Of a DNA stretch of 64,000 nucleotides, positions 25,872 to 37,800 are shown one piece after another. The notes below the pieces were generated by a model. It was not told where the DNA came from and did not search any database. It was given only the letters and a program-made list of their open reading frames with translations. The stretch covers positions 5,889,376 through 5,953,375 of the forward strand of contig ML664159.1 in assembly GCA_007570785.1 (NCBI GenBank), in the 5' to 3' direction. The translations under genes and the position numbers were made by a program. The stretch comes from Antilocapra americana. Lineage: Eukaryota; Chordata; Mammalia; Artiodactyla; Antilocapridae. The stretch's first letter is position 1. The number at the start of each line of letters is the position of its first letter.

Positions 25872-26500
25872 CCTGTTATGCAGAGTGAAGTCAGAAAGAG
25901 AAAAACAAATGCTGTTTATTAATGCATATATATGAAATCTAGAAAAAAATGGTATTGATAAACCTATTTCCAGGGAAGAAGTGGAGACTCAGGTCTAGAG
26001 AATGAATTTGTGGACATAGTAGGAAAGGGAGTGAGTGAGTGGGACGAATGGAGAGAGTAGCATCAATATATATACACTCTGCTGTGCTGTGCTTAGTTGC
26101 TCAGTCGTGTCTGACTCTTTTGTCACCCCATGGACTGTAGCCTGCCAGGCTCCTCTGTCCATGGAATTCTCCAGGCAATAATGCTTGAGTGGGTTGCTAT
26201 GCCCCCCTCCAGGGGATCTTCCCAGTCCAGGGGTCGAACACAGGTCTCCTGTACTGCAGGCAGATTCTTTACCATCTGAGCACCAGAGAAGCCCTCATAT
26301 ACACTACCATATGTAATGATACATGGTCAGCTGATGAGATGTTGTTGTCTAGCACAGGGAGCCCAGTCTGTGATGCCCTAGGGGGTATGATGGGGGGAAG
26401 GGAAGCAGGCTCAGATAGAGGGGACATCTGTATGATCATGGCTGATTCACTTTGTTGTGTGGCAGAAACCAACACAACATTGTAAAAATTAAAAAGAAAG
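25872..26500 (+). repeat. L1-BT-like 3' end split by a SINE
   Basis: CAGAGTGAAGTCAGAAAGAG, TGCATATATATGAAATCTAG before and ATCATGGCTGATTCACTTTG, CAACACAACATTGTAAAAAT after the inserted Bov-tA. Confidence 0.8.
26079..26294 (-). repeat. Bov-tA SINE inserted in L1-BT
   Basis: TGCTGTGCTGTGCTTAGTTG to CTGAGCACCAGAGAAGCCC. Flanked by ATATACACT on both sides. Confidence 0.94.
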
Positions 26501-27087
26501 ACATTTTTAAAAATATAATGCATGGTCATCTTTATGGCTATTTTTTCTAATAGAAAAAAAAAGAAAAAAGATACCTTTGAAAAATCCTACATTTGCTCTG
26601 TGTCTTGAAAAATTACAGACACATGCTACTTTGTAATATTTCTATTAAAATAATGTTGACCTTTCAGTGTCTAAATGAGAAAGGAAATGTCATAATTGGA
26701 TGTCTACCAAGAATCATCTTGGTTAAAGAAAGGGGTTAGGCAACTATACCCATTGAGAATTTTGAGACAAAAGAAAAAAATCTAGCAATAACATTACTGA
26801 TCAATATGTAATGTTACCTTAAGTAGACTGAAGAAGGGATTCTATCGAAAATGCCTTTTAAATTATGTTTGTCTCTCAGAGTTCTGAATCTTTCATTCAC
26901 TTCTCAATAAAATGAATTAACTACTTAATTTGTGTGGCATGGCAAAGCGAGGGGAATTATTGACCAAGAATCCCCCTAAAACACCTAGGCTAAGTACTGA
27001 GATGTGTGAATTTCATTAATTTAGCTGCTGAGATTTTTTATTTCTTACTTATATTCTTGCAACTTTTCCAACTTACTGATGATAACT
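26501..27087. other. Intergenic AT-rich sequence
   Basis: No gene or repeat family identified. Confidence 0.55.
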
Positions 27088-27203
27088 TTTTTTTTTTTAC
27101 CACACTGTGAAGCATGTGGGATCTCAGTTCGTCAAACAGGGATTGAACCCTTGCCCCTGTAATGGAAAGGCAGAGTCTTGACCCCTGGACTGCCAGGGAA
27201 ATC
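27088..27203 (-). repeat. CHR-2 type SINE fragment
   Basis: AACAGGGATTGAACCCTTGC and CCCTGGACTGCCAGGGAAAT, reverse orientation. Confidence 0.85.
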
Positions 27204-27483
27204 TAAAATAACTTTATATTTTAAATTAAAAAAAAAAACAGTAGACTCAACATTTTTAGATTTAACCTCATGGTTTCTAATATCATGAAAAACTCAGGAA
27301 GTACATGGTATGATATTACATAATTGCTCCAGTTCACAGAGGAAATTATACCCTAGAGTGAGCCATTTGACAGTTCACAAAGGTCTGGGAACATTCAGGA
27401 TCTCAGTTCTAGTATTATGACAGCCCTCTCTTCAGCAGGAAGCTTACCTAGTTCAATAGACTTTCTTTCAAGAAATCTGATGA

Positions 27484-27757
27484 GGATTTCCCTGGTGGTC
27501 CAGTGTTTAAGAATCCAATGCGGGGGACACAGGGTGGACCCCTGATCCTGGAAGATCCCACATGTCTTGGAGCAGCTAAGCCTACACACCACAACTACTG
27601 AATGAGTCCTGGAACACACGCTCTGCGATAAGAGAAACCACCACAGTGAGAAGCTGACACACTGCAATGGAGCACAGTCCCCACTTGCTGCAACCAGAGA
27701 AAACCCTCAGCAAAGAAGACACAGCACAGCCGTAAATAAATACATATTTTTAGAAAC
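27484..27757 (+). repeat. CHR-2 type SINE
   Basis: GGATTTCCCTGGTGGTCCAG head; CACAGCACAGCCGTAAATAA tail. Confidence 0.9.
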
Positions 27758-28849
27758 ATAGTAATAACAAAAAACCAAATACATTTAAAAAAAAAAGAAA
27801 TCTGATGAAAGTTTCCTTCTATATAGTCTAGGGTCTGTAGTGCCTGAAGGACCAAGAGAAGAGACTATTTCTTTTCAAAAACCTTTCTGTTAGTCCTTAT
27901 TGGTAATAGAGAGACTCAAGTGTTAAGTTACTGATCCCTCTTCCTTACAAACCATTCCCTTGTTGAAGGCACATCTGCATTACTGATAGATGTACAGTTT
28001 ATAAGGAAGCTTGTCACTCAAGAGATTGAAGATGAGTAAGGCATCCTGGACTAGAAGTTCCTGTGTGTTCACTTCAAGAACCTATCACAGAAAAAAAGAA
28101 GAAGAAGGACCTAGTCCAGGGTCATGTACACAGCAGGTGCTCAACAAAAATCTGCTGAATGAATAAACAAATAGATTCAATAAGACATAAGACATACTTC
28201 CTGCCTTCGAAGAGCTTACCAGTCATACATACCCATTATGTAAACCAAAAGAAACTCATTTCCTAGGAAGCAAAGGAATAATACAGATTTTTAGGTACTG
28301 TAGCTTTACTGGAAGGTCATTCTCTAGGGTTTTGATTGGAGATGGGCCAAAAGAAAACGGGAGACACAGAGAAGGGAATTTCAGAGAAAAAGAAAGGCAG
28401 GCATTAGGACACAGCCCAAGATGCCTGGCAGATGAAATGGCAGGATAATGGAGTGGCTGAGGACGAGGTTAGAGAAAGAAGCTAGGGCTATGTGTGCGGA
28501 CGGCTCCAGATGACCAGCCGAGTGTGGAGTCCGTTGTGGGTCATGGGGAGCCACTGTAGTCTGCTCCAGTGGAGAAGACAGGCAGGAGGGGGCAGGAATG
28601 CGGGGACAGCTGCTATCAGGGCCGTGTAACCAGGAAAGAGTGTTTATTAGGGCAGTAGCAGGGCAATGCGGAAAAGGCATTAAAACATCTAGAAGCTCAG
28701 CGAACCATCCCTGCAGGAACCGGAATGAACCTGCAGTACTTCTTCAGGCATTGAGAGTCAGTCACCTGGGTGCTGCCGTGACACAGGGCAAACTAAAATC
28801 GACTCTGAAGTAGAAAAAACTTTATAAAACAGCTTTATTAACTTTGTTT
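27758..28849. other. Intergenic sequence with L2/ancient repeat traces
   Basis: 28100-28250 (CACAGCAGGTGCTCAACAAA, GAATGAATAAACAAATAGAT) has an L2-tail character. Frames at 28381-28813 show no motif. Confidence 0.5.
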
Positions 28850-30410
28850 AAATTTTTTTCAGAAATATACAAGGTCATTTATTTAAAAAAATAAACGAAG
28901 TATACAGGATAAGTAAAAATTACCCCAAATCCCACTCCCAGCCACCAAGATTACTGTTATTTTTTGGTGAATACTTGCCCTCACATTATTCTATACACAG
29001 ACACATACCAAACATGATAGAATCTTATTACATGCAATTATTCCATACAAGCTCTTCCAGAGTCGATTTTCCTCACCCCCTCACTTCAGTTCAGTCACTC
29101 TGTCATGTCCGACTCTTTGCGACCCCATGAACCACAGCATGCCAGGCCTCCCTGTCCAACACCAACTCCTGGAACCCATACAAACTCATGTTCATTGAGT
29201 CGGTGATGACATCCAACCATCTCATCTTCTGTCATCCCCTTCTCCTCCTGCTCTCAATCTTACCCAGCATCAGGGTCTTTTCCAGTGAGTCAGCTCTTCG
29301 CATCAGGTGGCCAAAGTATTGGAGTTTCAGCTTCAACATCAGTCCTTCCAATGAACATCCAGGACTGATCTCCTTTAGGATGGACTTGTTGGATCTCCTT
29401 GCAGCCCAAGGGACTCTCAAGAGTCATCTCCAACACCACAGTTCAAAAGCGTCAATTCTTTGGCACTCAGCTTTCTTTATAGTCCAATTCTCACATCCAT
29501 ATATAAACACTGGAAAAACCATAGCCTTGACTAGACGGACCTTTGTTGGCAAAGTAATGTCTCTGCTTTTTAATATGCTGTCTAGGTTAGTCATAACTTT
29601 CCTCCCAAGGAGTAAGCCTCTTTTAATTTCATGGCTGCAATCACCATCTGCAGTGATTTTGGAGCCCAAAAAAATAAAGTCTCTCACTGTTTCCACTGTT
29701 TCCCCATCTATTTGTGATGAAGTGATGGGACCAGATGCCATGATCTTAGTTTTCTGAATGTTGAGTTTTAAGCCAACTTTTTCACTCTCCTCTTTCACTT
29801 TCAAGAGGCTCTTTAGTTCCTCCTTGCTTTCTGCCATAAGGGTGATGTCATCTGTATATCTGAGGTTATTGATATTTCTCCCAGCAACCTTGATTCCAGC
29901 TTGTGCTTCCTCCAGCCCAGCATTTCTCATGATATACTCTACATATAAGTTAAATAAGCAGGGTGACAATATACAGCCTTGACATACTCCTTTTCCTATT
30001 TGGAACCAGTCTGTTGTTCTGTGTCCAGTTCTAATTGTTGCATCCTGACCTGCATACAGATTTTTTAAGAGGCAGATCAGGTGGTCTGGTATTCCCATCT
30101 CACTCCCTAATATGTTGTAAACATTTTTCCATTTTGATAAATATTGATCTACATATAATTATGTCAGTCAGTTTGCCGCTATCACAATGTTCCACTAATG
30201 GATATTTGAATTCTCATTCCATGTGTTCCTCTAAACAATCCTGTGATTAACATCATTGTGTATATCATTTTTCAACTGTATGATTTTCTTCTTCATACAA
30301 ATCTAAAACATTGGATTAGCTAGGTCAAAGGTATATATCATTTTATGTTTTGATACATATTCCCAAACCACCCTCCAGAAAAGTATGGGTATTCATTTAC
30401 TCACTAACTG
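28850..30410 (-). repeat. Old L1-like repeat split by BovB
   Basis: 28850-29082 and 30101-30410 read as one degenerate element (ATTACCCCAAATCCCACTCC before, CATATTCCCAAACCACCCTC after) once the BovB between them is removed. Similar sequence occurs unsplit at 32180-32700. Confidence 0.5.
29083..30100 (-). mobile_element. BovB (RTE-clade) LINE, 5'-truncated, reverse transcriptase remnant
   Basis: A non-LTR retrotransposon copy. On the - strand, 30098-29424 is open for 224 residues and contains the reverse-transcriptase palm: GVCQGCILSPCLFNLY, then YTDD (usual BovB motif is Y-A-D-D), then FLGSKITADGDC. The frame ends in a stop at 29424 and the rest of the ORF2 end (SILKEISPGCSLEGLMLKLK) lies in a different frame at 29420-29232. 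Only the last kilobase of the element is present and the endonuclease region is missing, so it cannot move by itself. Confidence 0.95.
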
Positions 30411-30660
30411 TTTTTTGAGCACTTACTATGTACCAAACACTGTTCTATGTGCTAGGAATACAATAGCGAATAAAATGGACAAAGTCTCTGCCCTCATGGA
30501 ATGTACATTCTAACATAGGACAATAAACAAACAACTAAACATATATTGTCAAATAGTGGTAAGTGTTACAAAAGCATAATAAAACTGAGTGGAGGCGGGG
30601 TGGAGAGTCCCAGGAGTCAGGGGAGGAAATAGACTGTTTTACATAAGATGGTGGGAAAGG
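30390..30660 (+). repeat. Ancient interspersed repeat copy
   Basis: GAGCACTTACTATGTACCAA, AATGTACATTCTAACATAGG and AAGTGTTACAAAAGCATAAT; third copy of the family at 8058 and 9938. Confidence 0.5.
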
Positions 30661-31609
30661 GACCATGAGGAAGAGACATGATATCAGACATGTGCATGTC
30701 CGTGGGGACAGCAGTGAAGAGAGGGAACAGAAAAGCCAAAACATCTGACGTGGGAACACAGCTGGCATGTATCATGGCCAAAAAGAGGGAGAGTTGGAGA
30801 AATAAAGTCTCATGGAACAAGAGGGAGAGTTGTGAGAAATACAGATGGAGAGGTGGCCGGGTCAGACCAGAGAATTAGGGACAAGCCCTTGAAGAGGTGT
30901 TTCAACTCATTATGATATTGGCTAAAGGAATGAGACTCTAGCCTGAGACTACTAAAAGCAGAAGAAAGATGGAACTGGGTCTGTTTTAGTTGTGTTTTAC
31001 CACTGCTCAGTCTTCTATTCACTAAACACTGCTTAATGAATGTCTGCATTCCTTCTTCCCCTCTCCCAACTCCACTTTCCCACTTATGACTAGGGTCTGG
31101 GAAGGATGGAACACATATGGAAGGTAATTTAAGTGTCCATTATGCAGGTCTTATTATGAAGTCTTAGGAAACCTCCCAACTTAAATCAGATCTGAAAACT
31201 CTTTGCGGGCATCTTAACTAAGCTGAGAGAGTCCCTGCCCCCCTGATTGGAGACCTCTGTCATCTTAACAAAAACTCAGGCATCCACGTGGGCTCATCAT
31301 GGCTGATCTAAATCCATATGAACTTTCCCAAGTCCTCCTAACACAGAATTTTTAACATGGAAGGTGATCTATAAATATATGCTGGATAAACAAAAGAATA
31401 TTCACGATTTTTCTCTGAAGGCACCTTTACTTTGTAGGAAGAAGCTCCATCCTATTATTTTGATTAGTGTCACTTTCGGTGGACACATTCTGACCACGTT
31501 CTTCAATTCTGATGCACTTTGATTACAGTTCCCTGGGCCCTCCTTTTGGGTGTCTCCCTACCATCTGCTGGGAAGGTTCAGGGGATTTAAATGTGTCCAA
31601 AGAGAGCTT
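30661..31609. other. Intergenic sequence, nothing recognised
   Basis: Unique DNA with short overlapping frames on both strands at 30678-31049; no motif. Confidence 0.55.
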
Positions 31610-31740
31610 GGGACTTCCCTGGTGGTTCAGTGGTTAAGACTCCACATTTCCAATGTAGGGGGACTGGGTTTGATCCCTCGTCCAGGACCTAGATCCCACA
31701 TACTGCTGCTAAGACCCAGAGCAGCCCAATAAATACTTTA
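31610..31740 (+). repeat. CHR-2 type SINE, short form
   Basis: GGGACTTCCCTGGTGGTTCA to CAGCCCAATAAATACTTTA; abuts the next SINE with no gap. Confidence 0.92.
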
Positions 31741-31940
31741 GGGATCCCAGGTGGTTCAATGATCAAGAATCTTCTTGCCAATGCAGGAGACAAGAGACAT
31801 GGGTTTGATCGGGAAGATCCCCTGGAGGAGAAAATGGCAACCTGCCTCAGTCTTCTTGCCAGGAGAATCCCATGGACAGAGGAGCCTGGTGGGCTACAGT
31901 CTGTGGGGTCACAGAGAGTTGGACACGGCTGAGTGAGCAC
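31741..31940 (+). repeat. Bov-tA SINE
   Basis: GGGATCCCAGGTGGTTCAAT to GGACACGGCTGAGTGAGCAC, in the A-rich end of the preceding CHR-2. Confidence 0.92.
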
Positions 31941-32179
31941 AGGGGGAGCACCTACAGACAGCGTTTAGGGCAAGGTTTGAGTAAACACAGGGCTTTACTC
32001 TCTATCAAGGTAATTATTTGCTTGAGATAAGGATTTCTTCTAGAGTGATATTATAGAAATTGCACAGCAAAAAATAAGACTAAGAGCAAAAGAAATTTTT
32101 TTTAATTCAAAGAAAAAAGGTGATTTGCTGACAATGGAAATTGCAATGTTGGTGAATTTACTGTTCTTTAAGCAAAATT
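31941..32179. other. Intergenic AT-rich sequence
   Basis: Nothing recognised. Confidence 0.55.
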
Positions 32180-32706
32180 AATAATAGCATTTTCTTCTGG
32201 TTATGAAAGTCCTTTGTACTCATTCTAGAAAAATATTTTAAACATCAAAAAACATAAAGGAGAAAATAAAAACTACTCATAATTCATTATTCACAGATGA
32301 CATTTTGCTGGATTTCCTTCCTTTCTAAACATCACTATGATCATACTATGTATATATAGTTTTATATCTCTCTTTTTCACCTGACAACAAATTCTGAACA
32401 TTTCCCCCAAAATACATTTTTTAATATTATTACTAAAAGATACATAATGTTCCAACTATGCCATTGTCATAATTTATATTATGTGCCTACTACAATCAGT
32501 AGGGGCTAGAGAACACTAGTTTTCAATCTATATTATAAACTCCTATAAATAATGTTTCAGTGAACATCCTGGTACATAATCATTATTTAAGTATCTAAAC
32601 AATGTCCTAAACTAGACCCTCAGAAGTATAATTACTTGGTCAAAACATGTGACATTTTAAAATTCTTTTGATAAGTATTTCAAAACTGCTTTCCAAAAAG
32701 TTTAAT
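32180..32706 (-). repeat. Old L1-like repeat
   Basis: TTATGAAAGTCCTTTGTACT, AATAATGTTTCAGTGAACAT, CAAAACTGCTTTCCAAAAAG. Same type as the pieces at 28850-30410 and 12975. Confidence 0.5.
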
Positions 32707-32852
32707 AACCCAGAGGGATGGAATAGGGAGGGAGGTGGGAGGGGGTTCTGGAAGGGGAACACATATATACCCATGGCGGATTCATGTTAATGTATGGCAA
32801 AACCAACACGATAATGTAAAGAAAATAAATAAAACAACAAATAAAAAAAAAG
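32707..32852 (+). repeat. L1-BT-like 3' end
   Basis: GGAGGGAGGTGGGAGGGGGT, GGCGGATTCATGTTAATGTA, GGCAAAACCAACACGATAAT, A-rich tail. Confidence 0.85.
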
Positions 32853-33994
32853 TTTATATTAGCTTACACTCCCCTCCCACTACTTTCAACCATCTCACTC
32901 ATGCCACAGTATTTTAAGAGAGTAGCAAAGAGGTGCTGGGTTCAACAGCTCTACTATCTTAGGAAAGTTATCTAACCTCACTAAAGCTCAGCGTCCTCAT
33001 TTGTAAACAGGGATTGTAATGGTTATCTAGCTCAAAGAGTTGTTGTCAGAGTTAAATTAAATAATATAAAATTGCTTAGTATAGTCCCTAGAAAGTATCA
33101 GGTAGTCAATATTAGCAGCTATCTTGTAGTCAGTGTTACCAGTAACCAGTAATATCACCCTTCCCCAAATTACTGCTAACCAGAGCAATATTTGAGTGCA
33201 AAATCCCCTAAACACAGTCATAAAAAGTACCAAGCTTCCCTGTTGAAATAGCTGAAGTCACTCAATTATTGTATCCATACACAAAGCCTCAGTAGTCTAA
33301 AAATACCTATTTGGTTTCCACCTGGAAGCAAAAAGGGTCTACTGAAAGGTGTTTTCTACCCTCTATACCTTATTTTAACAACGGTATGTTTTTCTTTATT
33401 ATTCCAAGGGAAATATTTATTTAAGGGTCAATGGCTCAAATTTGGAATTTTTTTCCAGCAAGAGAAGGAATCAACATAAACAGCCTTGTAATTCATCATT
33501 ATAAACAGACTTCATAACCTTACATCTACTATGTTTTGGTCACAGCCTCTCAAAAGAGATCAATGTCTTTTTTTTTTTTAAGTCCCTGAACAACTTAACA
33601 AAAAAAAAGTTATTCTAATTATTTAATAATCTGAAAGGTCTGCTGGAACTTTGCTTAGAATCCAGTGAATATTTTATTTGACTATTCTCAGACTCTGTGG
33701 TTGAGATGATCCCAAGGTATTAATAAATGAAATCAATTGTAGAAACCTGTTTATTAGATAGATGTCTTAAAATTGCTGCAGGAAATTAGTTTAGCTCTAT
33801 TTAATCCAAAATGGATCAATTTCAAGTGCTTTATGAGAGTATATTTGATTTATTTTTCTATAGAGCTAAATATTTACTGGGTGTGGAAACATTAGTTCTC
33901 AGCTGCTGGAGAGAAACTGCTCAATAGAGCTCTGTGTCCATTGTCTCAAAGGCTATTACTACCAGTGGAATAAATATACAGTTCTAAGTTCTTT
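32853..33994. other. Intergenic sequence with a MIR-like piece
   Basis: 32940-33120 (CTAACCTCACTAAAGCTCAG, CAGGGATTGTAATGGTTATC) resembles MIR. 33120-33990 is AT-rich and featureless. Confidence 0.55.
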
Positions 33995-34210
33995 GGGCTT
34001 CCCTCATAGCTCAGTTGGTAAATCATCTGCTTGCAATGCAGGAGACCTGAGTTCAATTCCTGAGTCAGGAAGATCCCCTGGAGAAGGAAATGGCAACCCA
34101 CTCCAGTATTCTTGCCTGGAGAATCGCAAAGACAGAGGAGCCTGACAGGCTTCAGTCCATGGGGTCGCAAGAGATGGACATGACTTAGCAGCTAAACCAC
34201 CACCACCACC
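33995..34210 (+). repeat. Bov-tA SINE
   Basis: GGGCTTCCCTCATAGCTCAG head, (CAC)n-type tail. Perfect 9-bp target duplication AAGTTCTTT at 33986-33994 and 34211-34219. Confidence 0.95.
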
Positions 34211-35250
34211 AAGTTCTTTGAAGTTCCTTGACACTGGATAAATTCACCATTGGTTAGGAGAGAAACACTGGGGCATTTCATGCTGTGAAAACACAGAGGA
34301 AATGAAATTGTAGGATATCAGAAAAGGTCCTGACTGCTGCTTTCACCTGGAGTTTCTTCTCTGGAAATCTACTTTGGTCTGATACCAAAGGTAGCTTCTG
34401 GGGACAGAAAACTGATTCAACTCTTCCCTTTCTGAAGTACAAATGTGGCCAGTGTTTTCCTGTCCTATTTTCCTTCTCCCTACTCTGAGATCAGTGTTAT
34501 CAGACCCTGTAAATTTCCCATGCAGTGGGTCCCAAATAAACAGAGGTATATGACAACAAGCAGTTGGGTTTAGATGTCTTTCTGTCCAATTGTTTTGGCC
34601 AGAAAAGATGGGTAATGCCTCTTGTGAGATAGACAAGGAAAAATTCTTAGAATGGTCCAGAACGTGAGTGAGAGAAAGGCACTCATTCCTCCTTGCTGCG
34701 TGGCTATCATTTAGCTTGACAAGAAAAGCGCAGGGTAGATTTTGCTCTAAACTATCACTTTGGCCTACACAATCATACTTCGTAACCTTAAATTTCATTT
34801 TCACATGTGCCATCTGTGTTGCTAAATTCTTAACAGTAACATAAGAAAAGCAGCAGGACAAACGATAAAATATAACTTCAGATCTCAGCTCCAACCTGGA
34901 AATCAAAAGGTTTTATTGTAATTCTGCATGTGCCCATCTCTGTGCAAGGCATGCAGGGGATACAAATGGAAAAGAAGGAAGCAATGAGTTCCTGAAGGAT
35001 GCTATGGTGTAAAGCTCTCCCTGTATACTTCTCATCACCTGTTATAGAAGAGAGAGAAAGATTATCATATTACCTTCTCAATAATAAGACCTTGTTTAAA
35101 GTTCTAAGTTTCTGCTAAGAATATCAGACCCCACATAGATTCGAATCCCAGTACCGTTCCTTGCTAGATGTAACTTTCAGCTACTCACTAAGATGTCCTG
35201 TTCCTCAAGCTCCTCATCTACAAAAATAGGGATGATAATAGTAATACCTA
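34211..35250. other. Intergenic sequence with one unexplained 187-codon minus-strand frame
   Basis: The frame 34906-34343 (-) is the longest open frame in the window that no repeat or exon explains. I see no domain, signal peptide or splice evidence. Probably chance. Confidence 0.5.
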
Positions 35251-35486
35251 TGCTATGCTGTGCTAAGTGAAAACTGAAAGTAAAAGTTGCTCAGTCGTGT
35301 CCAATTTTTTGCCACCCTATGCACTGTAGCTTACCAAGCTCCTCTCTCCATGGAATTCTCCAGGCCAGAATACTGGAGTGGATAGCCATCCCCTTTTCCA
35401 GGGGATCTTCCCAACTCAGGGATCAAACCCAGGCCTCCAGTACTGCAGACGAATTCTTTACCAACTAAGCCACCAGGGAAACCCAA
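35251..35486 (-). repeat. Bov-tA SINE, unit 1 of a tandem set
   Basis: TGCTATGCTGTGCTAAGTGA to AGCCACCAGGGAAACCC. Confidence 0.92.
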
Positions 35487-35600
35487 GAATACTGAAGTAG
35501 GTAGCCTATGCCTTCTTCAGGGGACCTTCCTGACCCAGGAATCAACCCGGGGCCTCCTGCATTGCAAGTGGATTCTTTACCAGCTGAGGTACCAAGGAAG
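35487..35600 (-). repeat. Bov-tA SINE, partial unit 2
   Basis: AAGAATACTGAAGTAGGTAG to GAGGTACCAAGGAAG; begins in mid-element. Confidence 0.9.
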
Positions 35601-35831
35601 CCTGTGCTAAGTAGTTTCAGTCACATCCAACTCTTTGCAATCCCACAGATTGTAGCCTGCCAGGCTTCTCTGTCCATGGAATTCTCCAGGCAAGAATACT
35701 GGAGTGAGCTGCCATTTCCTCCTCCAGGGGACCTTCCCAACCCAGGGATCTCTTACATCTTAACCCGCATCTCTTATATCTCCTGCATTGACAGGCAGGT
35801 TCTTTAACATTGGCGCCACCTGGGAAGTCCC
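35601..35831 (-). repeat. Bov-tA SINE, unit 3
   Basis: CCTGTGCTAAGTAGTTTCAG to GCGCCACCTGGGAAGTCCC; carries a small internal repeat of ATCTCTTA at 35749-35779. Confidence 0.92.
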
Positions 35832-36650
35832 AAAGGTCATTCCTATTATTTTGTGTTCATCGCAGCTCTTCTGGTGCCAAGGATAGTATATTATTTTTAA
35901 AAAGAAGAATTCCAGCCATTGTCATAATCACTCTGAATTTAAGCTTTAACTTTGGAATGCCTAGCAGACCCTGTATTTAAAATGGCTATTTGATTTCTAA
36001 TTCTAGCCATGGCAGGCTAGCTTGTAGTTAAAAACAAAAAATCTTCCCATGAAAATAGCTAGAAGAACTAAAATTTTTTTAAAAAAATGTTAATGTATGA
36101 AAACATTGAAGAGCCACTGAGGCAGCCAGGGCTTGAAGAGTCAAGTCAATATCCCTAAAAGAAGGCAAACGCACTGAGGTAAACCTGACATTCTACAATC
36201 CCTACTGAGTATCTGCTGACTCACATGCATAATGGATAGAGGATAGAGAAGCTGAGCAGAGTGGCTTTTAAAAAGCAGAAAAGGTGAGCAGGAGTTTTGG
36301 CAGACTCATTGGAGAGACAAATATTGAAGCGCAGGGCCACCGAAACCAGGACTTGAGATGCTAAGATTTTAGAGGGAAGGAAAGTGCAGAGAACTGATTC
36401 AAACAGAATTTTCTAGCTTTTGCCTCTACATATTTGCCAATTTGTAAGCCTAGCAGACTAAGAGAGGCAGAACAAAAGGCTATTAAGAGACTGAGAAACT
36501 AAACAGAGCTAATAACAGTACCATAGTGCTGGATAAATAAACATTAGCACTCGGAGCCTAGCAAAGCAGAGTGGGTTCTGCAAACACTTCCTGCTTTCAG
36601 TGGAACTGATTGAACTTCATTCTAGAAATAAGGGTAAATAGATACAGATC
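35832..36650. other. Intergenic sequence, nothing firm recognised
   Basis: Purine-rich, AT-rich DNA that may belong to the L1-like element that follows. Confidence 0.5.
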
Positions 36651-37800
36651 GGCCTTGTAGAGGCTTAAAAACCCAGGCTCAAGCCAGCTTATTCCCTTAT
36701 TAGTTTAAGGTATTCTGCTTTTAATCAGAGTTAGCATCATTGAGAGTCTTTACAACTTTTCATATGCAATGTCTGGCATTCAATCAAAAACTACCAGGCA
36801 TACAAAGAGACGGGGCAAGAGAAAAAAAACACAATAGAAACAGATACAGAGATGATCCAGACACTGGAATTATCTGTCACAGAATACAAAATAACGGCGA
36901 TCAACATGTTCAAGAAAATAGATGACAAGATGGAGAATTTCATCAGAGATTTTAAATTTATGTATTAAAAATAAAAAGCCAGATATAAATTCTCAAATTG
37001 CAAAATATAATAAATGAATTTAATAACAGTTTAGACAGATGAAATTAAAGTTCAATAAATGAATTTAACAACAGTTTAGATAGATGAAAAACGCATTAGC
37101 GATTCAGAAGATTGGTTAATAGAAAATATCCAGATGGAAGCATCCAAATCAAAAAGAGAAGAAAAAAGTGAAAAATAAAGAAAATAGCATAAAAATATGT
37201 AAGACATTGTGAAAAGGTCGAACATATGTGTAATTAAAATTCCAGAAGGGTTGTAGAGTGAAACTGAATTGGAGCAATAGGGGCAATATTTGAGAATTTT
37301 TCAAAACCAATTTGAAGGGATCATGTTATAGATTTAAAGGGATCAAGTTATAGATTCAAGAAGTACTACAAACCTTGAGCAAGATAAATACAAAGGAAAA
37401 CACATCTAGGAATAGCATAACCAAATTTCCAGGAAAACAAGACAAAAAAAGAAAATCCTCCTGAAAATCAGTCAGACTATCTTTCATATTACCCTCAGGA
37501 GAGCAATGAGAAACAGAAGCAATGGCAGTCAAAAGACTCTGGAATAACATCTTCTAAATGCTAAAAGAAAATAATGGCCAAGCAAAAGTATATTTCAAAT
37601 ATTAAGACATTTAAGACAAAAAGTAAGAGAATTTGTTGCCAGCAGACCTGCGCTTTAAAACAAAGAAATCTAAAAGGAGCCCTTTAGGCAGAAAGAACAA
37701 TTATCTCTGGTGTAAGATCATACAAGTGTGGAGGAATAAAATACACTAGAAAATAAACATAAATAATGACTATATAAAACTATAAAAATGACTATCTGGA
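36650..37800 (+). repeat. L1/HAL1-type ORF1-derived remnant
   Basis: Degenerate but recognisable: AATGTCTGGCATTCAATCAA, GATGATCCAGACACTGGAAT, GTTGCCAGCAGACCTGCGCT, GAGCCCTTTAGGCAGAAAGA. Many stops. Confidence 0.65.

Noticed and set aside
29188..29757. 189-codon plus-strand frame
   Set aside because: Antisense of the BovB reverse-transcriptase segment, which is the real coding remnant.
35251..35831. CRISPR-like regular repeats
   Set aside because: The repeated units are tandem Bov-tA SINEs without spacers; no cas genes, and the genome is mammalian.
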